This document shows positions 45,788 through 54,691 of a DNA stretch of 64,000 nucleotides, in pieces. Source of the stretch: Methanospirillum stamsii (lineage in GTDB: Archaea; Halobacteriota; Methanomicrobia; Methanomicrobiales; Methanospirillaceae); assembly GCF_046244385.1 (NCBI RefSeq), contig NZ_CP176366.1:2108001-2172000 (forward strand), in the 5' to 3' direction. Position 1 is the first letter of the stretch, and every line of letters begins with the position of its first letter. Under the pieces are notes generated by a model, which ran no database searches, was not told the origin of the DNA, and saw only the letters and a list, made by a program, of their open reading frames with translations. Made by a program: the position numbers and the translations under genes.

Positions 45788-46756
45788 ATGTCATTCATGG
45801 ACAATATCAGGGGTGGTCGAGACGGAGAAGAATCCGGAGGGGGTAAGTTTAATCCGTTTCGTATCCTTGAAATCGGTGAAAGCATGACCCGGTACTGTGA
45901 TGGTATCCGGATAAAAAACTATAGTTTTCTTGCAATACTGACCAGTGACCGGCTGGTTCTGATGGACAGTGCAAAGCAGAGTGCCGGCACTATCGCGAAA
46001 GAAATCCCCGTTTCAATGATACAGGGGGCAGTGTTTGAACGGGATGAAAAAGACCGTCCGTCACTTGCCGTTTCCATGGAAGTCGGTGGTCAGACCCGTC
46101 TTATGAAACTGGTTTTTTCCGGACTGATTGATGAACCTGAAACAGAATGTCGTGAATGGTTTACTGCAATCAATGGATATCCTCCTGAACCTGAAGAAAA
46201 ACCAGTACCAGAGCCTGAACCATTACCGGTGTCTGAACCGGTACTGTCTTCTCCTCCGGTGGAAGTCCCTCCGGTTACTCCGGTACCGCCGGTTTCCCAG
46301 GTAGTCCAGGAACCTGCTCCCATCAATGTCGCAAAAGAAGCGCCTCCTGAGGTCCCGGCCCCTCCTGCACCAATTCAGGCCGCGCCCGTTCCAGAACCAG
46401 TTATCCAGGCGCCTGCACCTGTTCCAGTTCCAGAGTCTGTGCCGGCTTTTAGTCCTGAACCGGCATCATTACCTCCGGATGCCATAACAAAGCCTGTTCC
46501 GGCTCCTCAAATCCCGGTAAAAAATGAACCGGTATCTCAACCAGTCCAGAATCAGCGTTTATCCGTTTCTGCTCCCGGAGACGATTCAGTGCAAATTTGC
46601 ATCGAAAAACCTGGGATTACACCCATATTTCTAGAAAGAAAAACTCTGGTTCCGGAGGGAAGCAGTACTGGAAAAAGCAGGTTCTGCATTCACTGCGGGG
46701 TTCGTATTCCGGGTTTGGCACGTTTTTGTCCGGTCTGTGGGAAGACACAGGTCTGA
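45788..46756 (+). CDS. PH-like domain, Pro-rich linker and zinc ribbon protein
   Basis: A 322-residue protein in three parts. Residues 20-135 resemble a PH-like or bacterial-PH fold (RIKNYSFLAILTSDRLVLMD, IPVSMIQGAVFERDEKDRPS). Residues 135-265 are a Pro/Glu/Val-rich linker with repeated PVPEPEP and PAPVP units. The end is a single zinc ribbon, CIHCGVRIPGLARFCPVCG. There is no signal peptide or membrane helix. The function is unknown; the flexible linker suggests an adaptor. It starts directly after the sucD stop. Confidence 0.65.
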   Translation: MSFMDNIRGGRDGEESGGGKFNPFRILEIGESMTRYCDGIRIKNYSFLAILTSDRLVLMDSAKQSAGTIAKEIPVSMIQGAVFERDEKDRPSLAVSMEVGGQTRLMKLVFSGLIDEPETECREWFTAINGYPPEPEEKPVPEPEPLPVSEPVLSSPPVEVPPVTPVPPVSQVVQEPAPINVAKEAPPEVPAPPAPIQAAPVPEPVIQAPAPVPVPESVPAFSPEPASLPPDAITKPVPAPQIPVKNEPVSQPVQNQRLSVSAPGDDSVQICIEKPGITPIFLERKTLVPEGSSTGKSRFCIHCGVRIPGLARFCPVCGKTQV

Positions 46757-46763
46757 ATTATTC

Positions 46764-47501
46764 ATGGCAGAAAAGCCGGTCCGGTATCCGGAACTTGACG
46801 GATGCCGTGGTCTTGCTATTGCCATGATGATCGTATTTCACTTCTTTGTAGATCTGAATTTTTTTGGATTACCTGGCCCTTCGCCTTATCATGGCTTTCT
46901 AAAAATTTTCGGTATCAGCACTGCAACGTTATTTATACTTATCGCCGGCATTTCTGCACATTTAAAAGCAGAAAAGACTCCAGGTTTTCACAAACAAGTA
47001 GAGGTGTTTCTGCTCCGTGGCGGAAAACTAATCCTGATTGGTTTTGGAATCACCATTGTTACCTGGTGGTTTTTACACGGAGAAGGGTATGTGGTATTTG
47101 GTATATTGCATCTGATAGGACTAGCGCTTATCTTGTCCCCTCTTTTTCATCGGTTCTTCTATACAAATCTGGTTCTTGCATGCATTCTGCTTATTGTGCC
47201 GCTGTATTTTGACATACCCTCCGGACCATTATGGATGGCATGGACAGGAATGAACCCGGAAGGTTTTACGTCGATTGATTATACCCCGGTTATTCCCTGG
47301 TTTGCACCTTTCCTTCTCGGATTATGTATTGGAAAACTCATGTATCCTAAAGGAAATCAATTGAGAACCTGGAATCCGGAAGTGCCAAAATGGGTTTTAC
47401 CCATCATTGCAGCAGGAAAAAATTCTCTCGTAATTTATCTGATTCATCAGCCGGTTCTGATAATTCTCCTAATGTTTTTCACTGGAAAAACAGTGGGATA
47501 A
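46764..47501 (+). CDS. DUF1624/HGSNAT-like membrane protein
   Basis: A 245-residue protein starting at ATG 46764, eight bases after the previous stop (an upstream in-frame start overlaps that gene and gives a poor N-terminus). It has about seven hydrophobic segments. LDGCRGLAIAMMIVFHFFVD near the start and LIAGISAHLKAEK match DUF1624, related to heparan-alpha-glucosaminide acetyltransferase and acyltransferase-3 proteins. The histidine in VFHFF is the expected catalytic residue. It could acylate a surface glycan or lipid headgroup; the substrate is not known. Confidence 0.75.
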   Translation: MAEKPVRYPELDGCRGLAIAMMIVFHFFVDLNFFGLPGPSPYHGFLKIFGISTATLFILIAGISAHLKAEKTPGFHKQVEVFLLRGGKLILIGFGITIVTWWFLHGEGYVVFGILHLIGLALILSPLFHRFFYTNLVLACILLIVPLYFDIPSGPLWMAWTGMNPEGFTSIDYTPVIPWFAPFLLGLCIGKLMYPKGNQLRTWNPEVPKWVLPIIAAGKNSLVIYLIHQPVLIILLMFFTGKTVG

Positions 47502-47504
47502 AAG

Positions 47505-48233
47505 TTATTTGAGAAAATCCAGGATTCCGGATAAGATATTCTTTGAATCGCCGGTTTCTGATCCTGCATGAGTGGTATTTTCTGATGAATTACTGGTAAG
47601 ATTATTCCGAATCGATTTAAGGCGGTTATTTACCATGGTAAGATTTGGTGAAATCTCGATTGCTTTCTCAAATGCACCAATCGCATCAGGTAATTGTTCG
47701 GTTTTTTCATAGACCGTCCCCAGGTAATACCAAGCAATTGCATTGTCAGGTTCATATGCCGTCTCGTTTCTGAATGCACTAATGGCCTCTTCATACTTGC
47801 CCTGATCAAAATATGCAACCCCCATATTTTCCCATGCACTTGAAAAGTTTGGTTTAATGCTTAAAGCCTGCCTGTATGAGTCAATCTCTTCGTTATATCG
47901 TTTGAGCATTCCAAAGGTGTACCCCCGGTTATACCAGGCATCTGCATCATTTGGATTAATCCTGGTTGCATTATCTGAAGCTAAAAGCGCTTCATTATGT
48001 CTTCCCAGTCTGTTTAACGCAAAACCAAGATTACTCCATGCATCGGTAAAATCAGGTTTTAACTCTACCGCCCGACGATATTCAATGGTTGCATTATCAA
48101 ACTGACCAAAGGATGAATATGCATTTCCCATGAGGTAATGTTCATCTGCGGTCATTTCACCTGTTTCTGCAAACGTTATCTGGACAAAAAGTAATAGTGT
48201 CAGAAAAGTGATGACGGGTAGTAATATTTTCAT
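47505..48233 (-). CDS. Secreted TPR-repeat protein
   Basis: A 242-residue protein with a signal peptide (KILLPVITFLTLLLFVQITF) and five or six TPR units (YRRAVELKPDFTDAWSNLGF, YRQALSIKPNFSSAWENMG, FEKAIEISPNLTMV). It is likely exported and binds protein partners. It is convergent with the DUF1624 gene and divergent from the arl operon. A TATA-like element (tttatatattt, near 48293-48303) lies 60 bases upstream on the minus strand. Confidence 0.75.
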   Translation of the reverse strand: MKILLPVITFLTLLLFVQITFAETGEMTADEHYLMGNAYSSFGQFDNATIEYRRAVELKPDFTDAWSNLGFALNRLGRHNEALLASDNATRINPNDADAWYNRGYTFGMLKRYNEEIDSYRQALSIKPNFSSAWENMGVAYFDQGKYEEAISAFRNETAYEPDNAIAWYYLGTVYEKTEQLPDAIGAFEKAIEISPNLTMVNNRLKSIRNNLTSNSSENTTHAGSETGDSKNILSGILDFLK

Positions 48234-48477
48234 TCATTACCCGGTTGGAATGATATGAAATAAGGGTTGTGGAGATGAGATGTTTTTTCACATTTATATA
48301 TTTGGAATGTCCAGGGTCTTTTCTTCGACGGTTGTAGTATATCCATATGATCATCACCGGTTCTTTCATCATTTCCGGCTGGAAACAAAAAAAGTTAAAA
48401 ATTAGGCTGTCTATTAAAAAACGCCCGGCATGGTCTTAAAAATCTGAAAAATCATCATTTATCCAATCAAAACAATG

Positions 48478-48512
48478 TATTTATACTTCTGATGGTAATG
48501 ATTACATCATTA
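48478..48512 (+). promoter_or_regulatory. arl operon promoter with inverted repeat
   Basis: tatttatact at 48478-48487 is a good TATA element 25-34 bases before the first arl ATG (48512), giving a very short leader. The perfect inverted repeat taatgat-tac-atcatta (48496-48512) covers the expected transcription start and ends on the start codon. It could be an operator for archaellum control, which is inferred. Confidence 0.55.
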
Positions 48513-49408
48513 TGCCAGTCAACCAGGCGCAGGTAGACAGCATCATTTCTTCGGCATCTGCCGAAGATCCGGAGATTCAACTTCTCAAACTAAGAGATGA
48601 AGTTGAACTGCTGAAAACCTCGATTAAACGCCTGCTCATCGATATACGGGAACGTATGAATGATGCGGAAAATCCGCTCGTTCAGGCGTTAAAGGGGAAC
48701 CCGGTGGAGTTTGTTGGTCAACAGACCGCAACACCCACTCCCATGGAGGGGTATATTGATGATTATGATGAAGAACCTACAGTCGGAGGTTTTTCAGGAG
48801 ATGAGGGGGCGATGTCTATGTCAGAGGAGCCAGAAGCAATTGAGCCGTCAGGTCAGCCGGATATGGGAACTACTGCCGGAATCGGTGGGGGAGCAGCAAG
48901 TGTCTCATCAGCATTGTCCTCTCTTGCAGCAGAGAAAGGAATGCTTGAAGCGCTCAGAAATCAGTTGTTTGCCCAGCCTGCCACGGCTGCAGAGCCAGTA
49001 AAACAGAAAAAACCGCGTGAGAAGGTGAAAATTCAAAAAGTTTACAGCCTGTTTGAATGGACGACAAACAACGTGAAACGGTATGGGCATGACCGGGTTG
49101 ATCTTATGCTTGAGTCCTATAAGGAGATGGGTCACATCTCTGAAGAGCACTGCAAACAGGTTAAGGATATTGCCCGGCTCATGGCACCCTCTATCGGAGA
49201 GGTCCATGAGATGAAAGCCGATGAATTCGTGCTTGCACTCTATGAACTCAACCGCATTCTTCAGCCCGAAGATCCAGGTCTTGACCGTGATATGCTTGAT
49301 GTGCTGATTGAAAAGCGGAAGATGACCATGCCATCCGGACGGATAGAGGAAACAGATAACCTGGTAGAGGATGACTCTGAGTTTGAGTATATTCCTTCCC
49401 GTGAGTAA
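48512..49408 (+). CDS. arlCE: Archaellum protein ArlC/D/E-like
   Basis: A 298-residue soluble protein. Residues 20-55 form a coiled segment (EIQLLKLRDEVELLKTSIKR). A low-complexity linker follows. Residues 175-260 are the FlaD/E-type domain (KVYSLFEWTTNNVKRYGHDR, then LESYKEMGHISEEHC). In Euryarchaeota these subunits form the cytoplasmic ring that links the motor to CheF/CheY. It is first in the arl operon, 8 bases before the next gene. A single fused C/D/E-type gene is usual for this order. Confidence 0.85.
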   Translation: MPVNQAQVDSIISSASAEDPEIQLLKLRDEVELLKTSIKRLLIDIRERMNDAENPLVQALKGNPVEFVGQQTATPTPMEGYIDDYDEEPTVGGFSGDEGAMSMSEEPEAIEPSGQPDMGTTAGIGGGAASVSSALSSLAAEKGMLEALRNQLFAQPATAAEPVKQKKPREKVKIQKVYSLFEWTTNNVKRYGHDRVDLMLESYKEMGHISEEHCKQVKDIARLMAPSIGEVHEMKADEFVLALYELNRILQPEDPGLDRDMLDVLIEKRKMTMPSGRIEETDNLVEDDSEFEYIPSRE

Positions 49409-49416
49409 CTGCCAGT

Positions 49417-49896
49417 ATGGCGAGCGAAGCGATATCATCATCAATAATGATAATAGGGGCTGTCCTTGGGGCGGCAGTCCTTATTACCGCGATTCTTCCG
49501 GCGATATTTTCTGCCGGAGATACCTTCGGGACTGTCTCGTCGTCGGCTGAGCAGAAACTAAAGACGGATTTTCGGATTATTAATACGTATGCCTATAATA
49601 CACCAGATACTGTAAAGGTCTGGCTAAAAAATGTCGGTGCAAATCGTATATCAATAAGCGAGATTCAGAATTCAGATGTCTTTTTTGGAGTAGATAATCA
49701 GGTATCTATGAGAACTTATAGTAGTGGATTCACTTATGATCTGATGGGAGCAACAGATGATGGATACTGGGATATTGGTGAGACATTAGAGATAACCATT
49801 GTAAGTCCTACCATCGATTCCGGAGATCAGATATCGTTCTCATTTGCCTTACCTAACAGTGTGAGAAGAACCATTGCATTCTCTACGAATAACTAA
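49417..49896 (+). CDS. arlG: Archaellum stator-type protein (ArlG-like)
   Basis: A 159-residue protein with one N-terminal hydrophobic helix (SIMIIGAVLGAAVLITAILP) and an extracellular beta domain (DTVKVWLKNVGANRISISEI). Proteins of this kind (ArlF, ArlG) anchor the motor to the cell surface layer. The assignment as G rather than F rests on the DFRIINTYAYNTPDTVKVW pattern and is not certain. It is two bases before the next, related gene. Confidence 0.65.
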   Translation: MASEAISSSIMIIGAVLGAAVLITAILPAIFSAGDTFGTVSSSAEQKLKTDFRIINTYAYNTPDTVKVWLKNVGANRISISEIQNSDVFFGVDNQVSMRTYSSGFTYDLMGATDDGYWDIGETLEITIVSPTIDSGDQISFSFALPNSVRRTIAFSTNN

Positions 49897-49898
49897 TC

Positions 49899-50363
49899 AT
49901 GGCATCTTCACTCATTTCAGGTGCAGTGAGCCTTATTCTGATATTGTTAGCCGGATATGTAATTGCGACAGGGATATTAACTATCGCTGAGACCACGATT
50001 TATACTCAAAGTGAAATGTCGTTAATCCATGATTCTATTCAGCAGACAGATCTCTCAATGGCTAATCCCAGTCCTGTTTACAGTGGAGGCACTCTGACCT
50101 TTTATATTTCAAATAATGGTACAACCTCATTTAAGAAAACCGATGTCGGCTTTGATTTTTTTATAACCAATGATGCAACAAAAGCGACATCACGTTATTC
50201 ATTGACTGATTTGTCGACTTTTGACATTACTGAGGATATTATTAATAAGGGTTTTTGGGACCCTTCTGAAATAGTACAGGCAGAAATTTCTCTTGCGTAC
50301 ACTCCGAACTTTGTTAAAATTGTAACCCCGAACGGGGTTTCTGCATCAGGTGCAGTTACATAG
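49899..50363 (+). CDS. arlF: Archaellum stator-type protein (ArlF-like)
   Basis: A 154-residue protein with an N-terminal helix (LISGAVSLILILLAGYVIAT) and a beta-sandwich (GGTLTFYISNNGTTSFKKTD). It resembles ArlF, which contacts S-layer protein and works as part of the stator. It may be G instead. The next gene begins 83 bases later with its own possible promoter, so the operon could have an internal start here. Confidence 0.6.
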   Translation: MASSLISGAVSLILILLAGYVIATGILTIAETTIYTQSEMSLIHDSIQQTDLSMANPSPVYSGGTLTFYISNNGTTSFKKTDVGFDFFITNDATKATSRYSLTDLSTFDITEDIINKGFWDPSEIVQAEISLAYTPNFVKIVTPNGVSASGAVT

Positions 50364-50446
50364 ATTAAAAAATATACACAAGATTGAATTTAATAGAGAA
50401 CACGTATTAGCATAGTAATACCAATTTATTTAGGGGCATTCATCAC

Positions 50447-51214
50447 ATGGCAGAATTAGACTTATCGGGGGGCGAGGATACACGGGGCGATATTGCCGAT
50501 CTCCTGGGCAAGGAAGAACGTAAGATCCTCACGACCGGAAACGCTGAAATCGATAAAAAAATTGCAGATGGTTTACCATTAGGGTCATTAACTCTCATTG
50601 AAGGGGAAAATGATACCGGAAAATCTGTACTGACCCAGCAGTTTATGTGGGGAAGTATGCATAACAACCTCCGGGTAGACCTCTTTTCTACAGAACTTAC
50701 GACAAAAAGTTTCCTGACCCAGATGGAATCGATGTCACTTGACATCTCTGATTTTTTTGCCTGGGGTTATATCCGGCTTTTTCACTGTCACCTGGTGGAA
50801 TTCAAGTGGACACCGGATGCAATGAACGATATCCTGGATAGGATTATCACCCATGTAAAATTCAGTAATACAGATGTGGCAATCATCGATTCACTGACTA
50901 TTTTTACCGAATATACCACAAATGAATCGGTCCTTTCGTTCCTGACCCAGGCAAAGAACATCTGTGACCAGGGAAAAACCATTCTCATCACCATGCATAG
51001 TTATGCATTTACTGATGAGGTGCTGACCCGGGTTAGATCTATTTGTGATGCACACCTGCTCCTCATGAGAAAACTGATGGGTGACAAGTACGTCATGGTC
51101 CTTGAAGTGGTTAAGGTCAGAGGGGCCAGGAAAACCACCGGTAACCTTGTAAGTTTCGAAGTACATCCCGGTTATGGAATGAAGATTATTCCTGTCTCGG
51201 TTGCAAAAGTCTGA
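50447..51214 (+). CDS. arlH: Archaellum ATP-binding regulator ArlH
   Basis: A 255-residue KaiC/RecA-like ATPase. Walker A is GENDTGKSVLTQQF near residue 53; VAIIDSLTIF near 147 fits Walker B. ArlH binds ATP and joins ArlI and ArlJ to form the motor. It lacks an intact catalytic glutamate pair as is normal for this subunit. Only two bases separate it from arlI. Confidence 0.92.
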   Translation: MAELDLSGGEDTRGDIADLLGKEERKILTTGNAEIDKKIADGLPLGSLTLIEGENDTGKSVLTQQFMWGSMHNNLRVDLFSTELTTKSFLTQMESMSLDISDFFAWGYIRLFHCHLVEFKWTPDAMNDILDRIITHVKFSNTDVAIIDSLTIFTEYTTNESVLSFLTQAKNICDQGKTILITMHSYAFTDEVLTRVRSICDAHLLLMRKLMGDKYVMVLEVVKVRGARKTTGNLVSFEVHPGYGMKIIPVSVAKV

Positions 51215-51216
51215 AT

Positions 51217-53079
51217 ATGTCCCGTCTGCAGATCCAGGGAAAGATACCTTTTCAGGAGGCAGAGAGTCATGATACTGAGGAGTGTGTATTAAATCCTGAA
51301 TCCTGTGCATTATTCCGAATGCTCCCGGCCAATGCAAAAGAATATGCAAAAAATTACCCCCACCTCCTAGAATACCTGCACATCTTTCCGGTTGATGAGT
51401 TTGGAATTCCACTCTTTTTTTCCGAACTTAAACGTGATCTGAAAGGGATAAAAGATCCAAACCTGATTTATCCGGCTAAACCACCAATATTTATCCATAT
51501 TTTTTTTGATCCAAATGATGTCCGGAACTTCTACATCCCAATTGAACCTTCCTTCATGCATAACATCGGGAGATTGCTCCCGGCCATAGAATACCGGTTG
51601 GTAGACCTTCTGGACGCCCTTGATGAAGATCCGGTAACTCCTGAAGAACGGACAGCAGTCCTGAAAAGGTTGTTACGTCAGGTTATGTTTGTGAAAAAAC
51701 CCGGAGAGGCAATCGACCCGTCTCTTCTAAAAATCGAAGGGCCTCAGGGTTTTGGTGACAAAATAAAAGGGTTTTTGGCAACTGATCTTACCGCAAAAGA
51801 AGAACCAGGAGCAGAGAGATTATTTGCTGATGTTCCTCACCTCGCAGATGGGAGAATTATTGTAAATCCCCAGGAATTTGAGGCAATTGAATACCAGATG
51901 ATCAGGGATAAGATTGATGTGGGAATCTTGTTCCCTTTTATCTCCGACAACTTTATTGAAGATATTACCTGTGACGGACTCGGGCCGATTTTCATTGAAC
52001 ACAAGATCTTCAAAGGTCTGAAATCAGTCGTCGGGTTTGATAAGGAAGAATTACTGGATGATTTCTGTATAAAACTGGCTGAAAAGTCCCGTCGTCCAAT
52101 TACATACCGTAATCCGATTGTGGATGCCACCCTTCCGGACGGGTCACGTATTAATATTGTTTACTCTACTGAAATCAGCCGTCAGGGAAGTAACTTCACC
52201 ATCCGTAAAGCGATGGATGATGTCATCTCCATAACCAAACTGGTTGAATTCGGAACCTGTAGTTATGCCCTTGCTGCATACCTCTGGATATGCATCGAGA
52301 ACGGAATGTCCCTTTTCATGTCAGGTGAGACGGCATCCGGAAAAACAACCTCGATGAACGCTCTTACCACCTTCATCTCTCCGGAGTCAAAGATAGTAAG
52401 CATTGAAGATACTCCGGAACTCATCATTCCGCACCGGAACTGGACAAGAGAAGTATCAAAGGGTAAGGGGAAAGGAGAAGGAGAAGGTGGGGATGTAACA
52501 ATGTTCGATCTGCTGCGTGCTGCACTTCGTCAGCGGCCGAACATGATCATGGTCGGAGAGATCCGAGGAGTTGAGGGTTCCGTCGCTTTTGGTGCGATGC
52601 AGACTGGTCACCCGGTCATGAGTACGTTTCACGCTGCGACGGTTGAAAAACTTATTCAGCGTCTTACCGGAGATCCCATTCTTATTCCAAAAACCTTCAT
52701 TGATAACTTAAACCTTGTCGTCATTCAGAGCGCTGTCCGGCGACCGGATGGAGCAATGGTCCGGAGACAACTCAACGTTTCTGAACTGGTCGGCTATGAT
52801 CCGCAGAGTGGGGGTTTTTCTTTTGTTGAGGTTTTCTCCTGGGATCCGGTTACGGACACTCATGAATTTACCGGAAAAGGATCCAGTTTCCTGCTTGAAA
52901 ATAAGATTGCAACCATGCTTGGTATACCTGAACATAAAAAATCCATGATTTATATGGAAGTAGATAAAAGAGCAAAAATCCTTGAACGGCTTCACAAGGC
53001 TGGTTATACTGATTTTATTGAACTCTTTCTGATGCTTACCAAGCTCAAAAAACAGGGTCTTCTCACGATAGATTATTGA
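51217..53079 (+). CDS. arlI: Archaellum motor/assembly ATPase ArlI
   Basis: A 620-residue type II/IV secretion ATPase. Walker A is SGETASGKTTSMNA near 370, Walker B NMIMVGEIRGVEG near 447, and the His box MSTFHAATVEKLIQRLTGDP near 468. ArlI powers both archaellin export and rotation. The N-terminal 200 residues are longer than in some relatives but have the usual layout. It is followed by arlJ after four bases. Confidence 0.95.
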   Translation: MSRLQIQGKIPFQEAESHDTEECVLNPESCALFRMLPANAKEYAKNYPHLLEYLHIFPVDEFGIPLFFSELKRDLKGIKDPNLIYPAKPPIFIHIFFDPNDVRNFYIPIEPSFMHNIGRLLPAIEYRLVDLLDALDEDPVTPEERTAVLKRLLRQVMFVKKPGEAIDPSLLKIEGPQGFGDKIKGFLATDLTAKEEPGAERLFADVPHLADGRIIVNPQEFEAIEYQMIRDKIDVGILFPFISDNFIEDITCDGLGPIFIEHKIFKGLKSVVGFDKEELLDDFCIKLAEKSRRPITYRNPIVDATLPDGSRINIVYSTEISRQGSNFTIRKAMDDVISITKLVEFGTCSYALAAYLWICIENGMSLFMSGETASGKTTSMNALTTFISPESKIVSIEDTPELIIPHRNWTREVSKGKGKGEGEGGDVTMFDLLRAALRQRPNMIMVGEIRGVEGSVAFGAMQTGHPVMSTFHAATVEKLIQRLTGDPILIPKTFIDNLNLVVIQSAVRRPDGAMVRRQLNVSELVGYDPQSGGFSFVEVFSWDPVTDTHEFTGKGSSFLLENKIATMLGIPEHKKSMIYMEVDKRAKILERLHKAGYTDFIELFLMLTKLKKQGLLTIDY

Positions 53080-53083
53080 TAGC

Positions 53084-54688
53084 ATGGTTCTTGATGGTGT
53101 TTTTGACAAAATTCGTGCCGCAAATGCAGGGAAAATTCCATTTGAGGATTCATTTGCTACATTAAAAGCCCGATTGTACAAATTTTTTATTGAAGACAAG
53201 TACATGGGTTCAGACCTTCTTTTTATGCTAACCTACATGGCAGCAATTATTACTGCTGATGCGTCCCGTCCGGAGATCTTTTCAAACACCGGTGCACGGA
53301 TGGAATACGTTTCGACGAAATATATCCGTCGTGCTGACATATTGGTTAAAAGGTGGGGATACAGTTATGTTGAGGCACTTGTCAATGTAGCAAAAAAAAT
53401 AGAGAATGAAATGCTCTTTTCCATGATAAACCGGTATGCAAATGCCATTGAATCCGGAGTTCCTGATAATGATTATCTGATTGGTGAACTTGAAACAACC
53501 AGAAATGTGTATAAATCCACTTTTGAGCAGGGAATTGAAATGCTTAAAAAATGGGGTGATGCATACATCTCCATGCTCTTTTCAGGTGCTCTGGTTGGCA
53601 TTATTATCATGATCTCTATTGCAATTTATGCACCGGAGGACATTCAGGGCACATTGATGACTTCATACATCATCATCGCTTTTATCTCCATACTTGGAAT
53701 TGGTACAATGTATAAGGCAGTTCCGGCGGATCCAAGAACTCACCGACTGCCTCAGGGATCACCTGAACAGAATATGATTCACCGGATGGAAAAGAAAATT
53801 GTCCCCATCCTTATTGTAATTGTATTTCTTCTGATCCTCCTTGGAATGAACTATGGTCTGGTGTTAATGCTTGTCGGTATGCTACTCTTTCCACTTGGCA
53901 TTATTGCCTTTATTGATGATGGTAATGTTGTGTTAAGAGATACAGAATTTCCCACATTCATCAGGGGTGTCGGTTCAATCCAGGGAGGAAAAGGAAGTAC
54001 CATGACACCGGCAATTCAGGGTGTTGATAAAAAATCATTGCCAAATCTGGAACCTCTAATTGATTCAGTATTCTCCAAACTGAATCTGGGGCTTGATGAG
54101 GACCGGACCTGGCAACGGTTTATCAATGATGGCGGAAGTTACCTGATTTACAAGTATCTTAATATCTACAGGGATGCGCTCCGCCTTGGGGGGAAAGCGG
54201 ATATTGTTGGTCAGGTTGTCAGTTCTTCAATGCTTGATCAGATTCTGCTCCGGGATCACCGGCATACCATTTCAATGGGTTTTCTGACCCTTTTGGTTCC
54301 AATGCATGCTATGATGGTGGCAATTTTCCTTTTTCTGTTTCATATTCTTGTAACAATGTCTGATGCAATAACAGAACGGATGGCATCATTAGGAGAAGCA
54401 AGTGCTGCTCTTTCATCCGGTGAGGGTGCATCAATTGCAGGTGCAATGGGGGGAAGTATGTTTGTTTTTGCAAATTTTGACAAAGATGCAATTGGATTGT
54501 ACGTGATTATCATTGTAACAATGCTTACCATTGCAAATGTTGTTGCAGGGAAAGTGATGTCAGGTGGTGACAATGCACTGTCATATTTTTTTACCAGTCT
54601 GATATGTTCAGTATCTGGAATTCTTTATATTGTAGCTCCAATAATAACCGGAATGTTATTTATGATTCCCGTCTTTGAAGGTGTATAA
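53084..54688 (+). CDS. arlJ: Archaellum membrane platform protein ArlJ
   Basis: A 534-residue integral membrane protein of the TadC/PilC class. Hydrophobic segments lie near 160-205, 235-285 and 400-530, with two cytoplasmic helical domains (MISMINRYANAIESGVPDND-like and YKYLNIYRDALRLGGKADIV). It is the membrane core of the archaellum, binding ArlI from inside. The next gene begins three bases after its stop. Confidence 0.92.
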   Translation: MVLDGVFDKIRAANAGKIPFEDSFATLKARLYKFFIEDKYMGSDLLFMLTYMAAIITADASRPEIFSNTGARMEYVSTKYIRRADILVKRWGYSYVEALVNVAKKIENEMLFSMINRYANAIESGVPDNDYLIGELETTRNVYKSTFEQGIEMLKKWGDAYISMLFSGALVGIIIMISIAIYAPEDIQGTLMTSYIIIAFISILGIGTMYKAVPADPRTHRLPQGSPEQNMIHRMEKKIVPILIVIVFLLILLGMNYGLVLMLVGMLLFPLGIIAFIDDGNVVLRDTEFPTFIRGVGSIQGGKGSTMTPAIQGVDKKSLPNLEPLIDSVFSKLNLGLDEDRTWQRFINDGGSYLIYKYLNIYRDALRLGGKADIVGQVVSSSMLDQILLRDHRHTISMGFLTLLVPMHAMMVAIFLFLFHILVTMSDAITERMASLGEASAALSSGEGASIAGAMGGSMFVFANFDKDAIGLYVIIIVTMLTIANVVAGKVMSGGDNALSYFFTSLICSVSGILYIVAPIITGMLFMIPVFEGV

Positions 54689-54691
54689 GTA

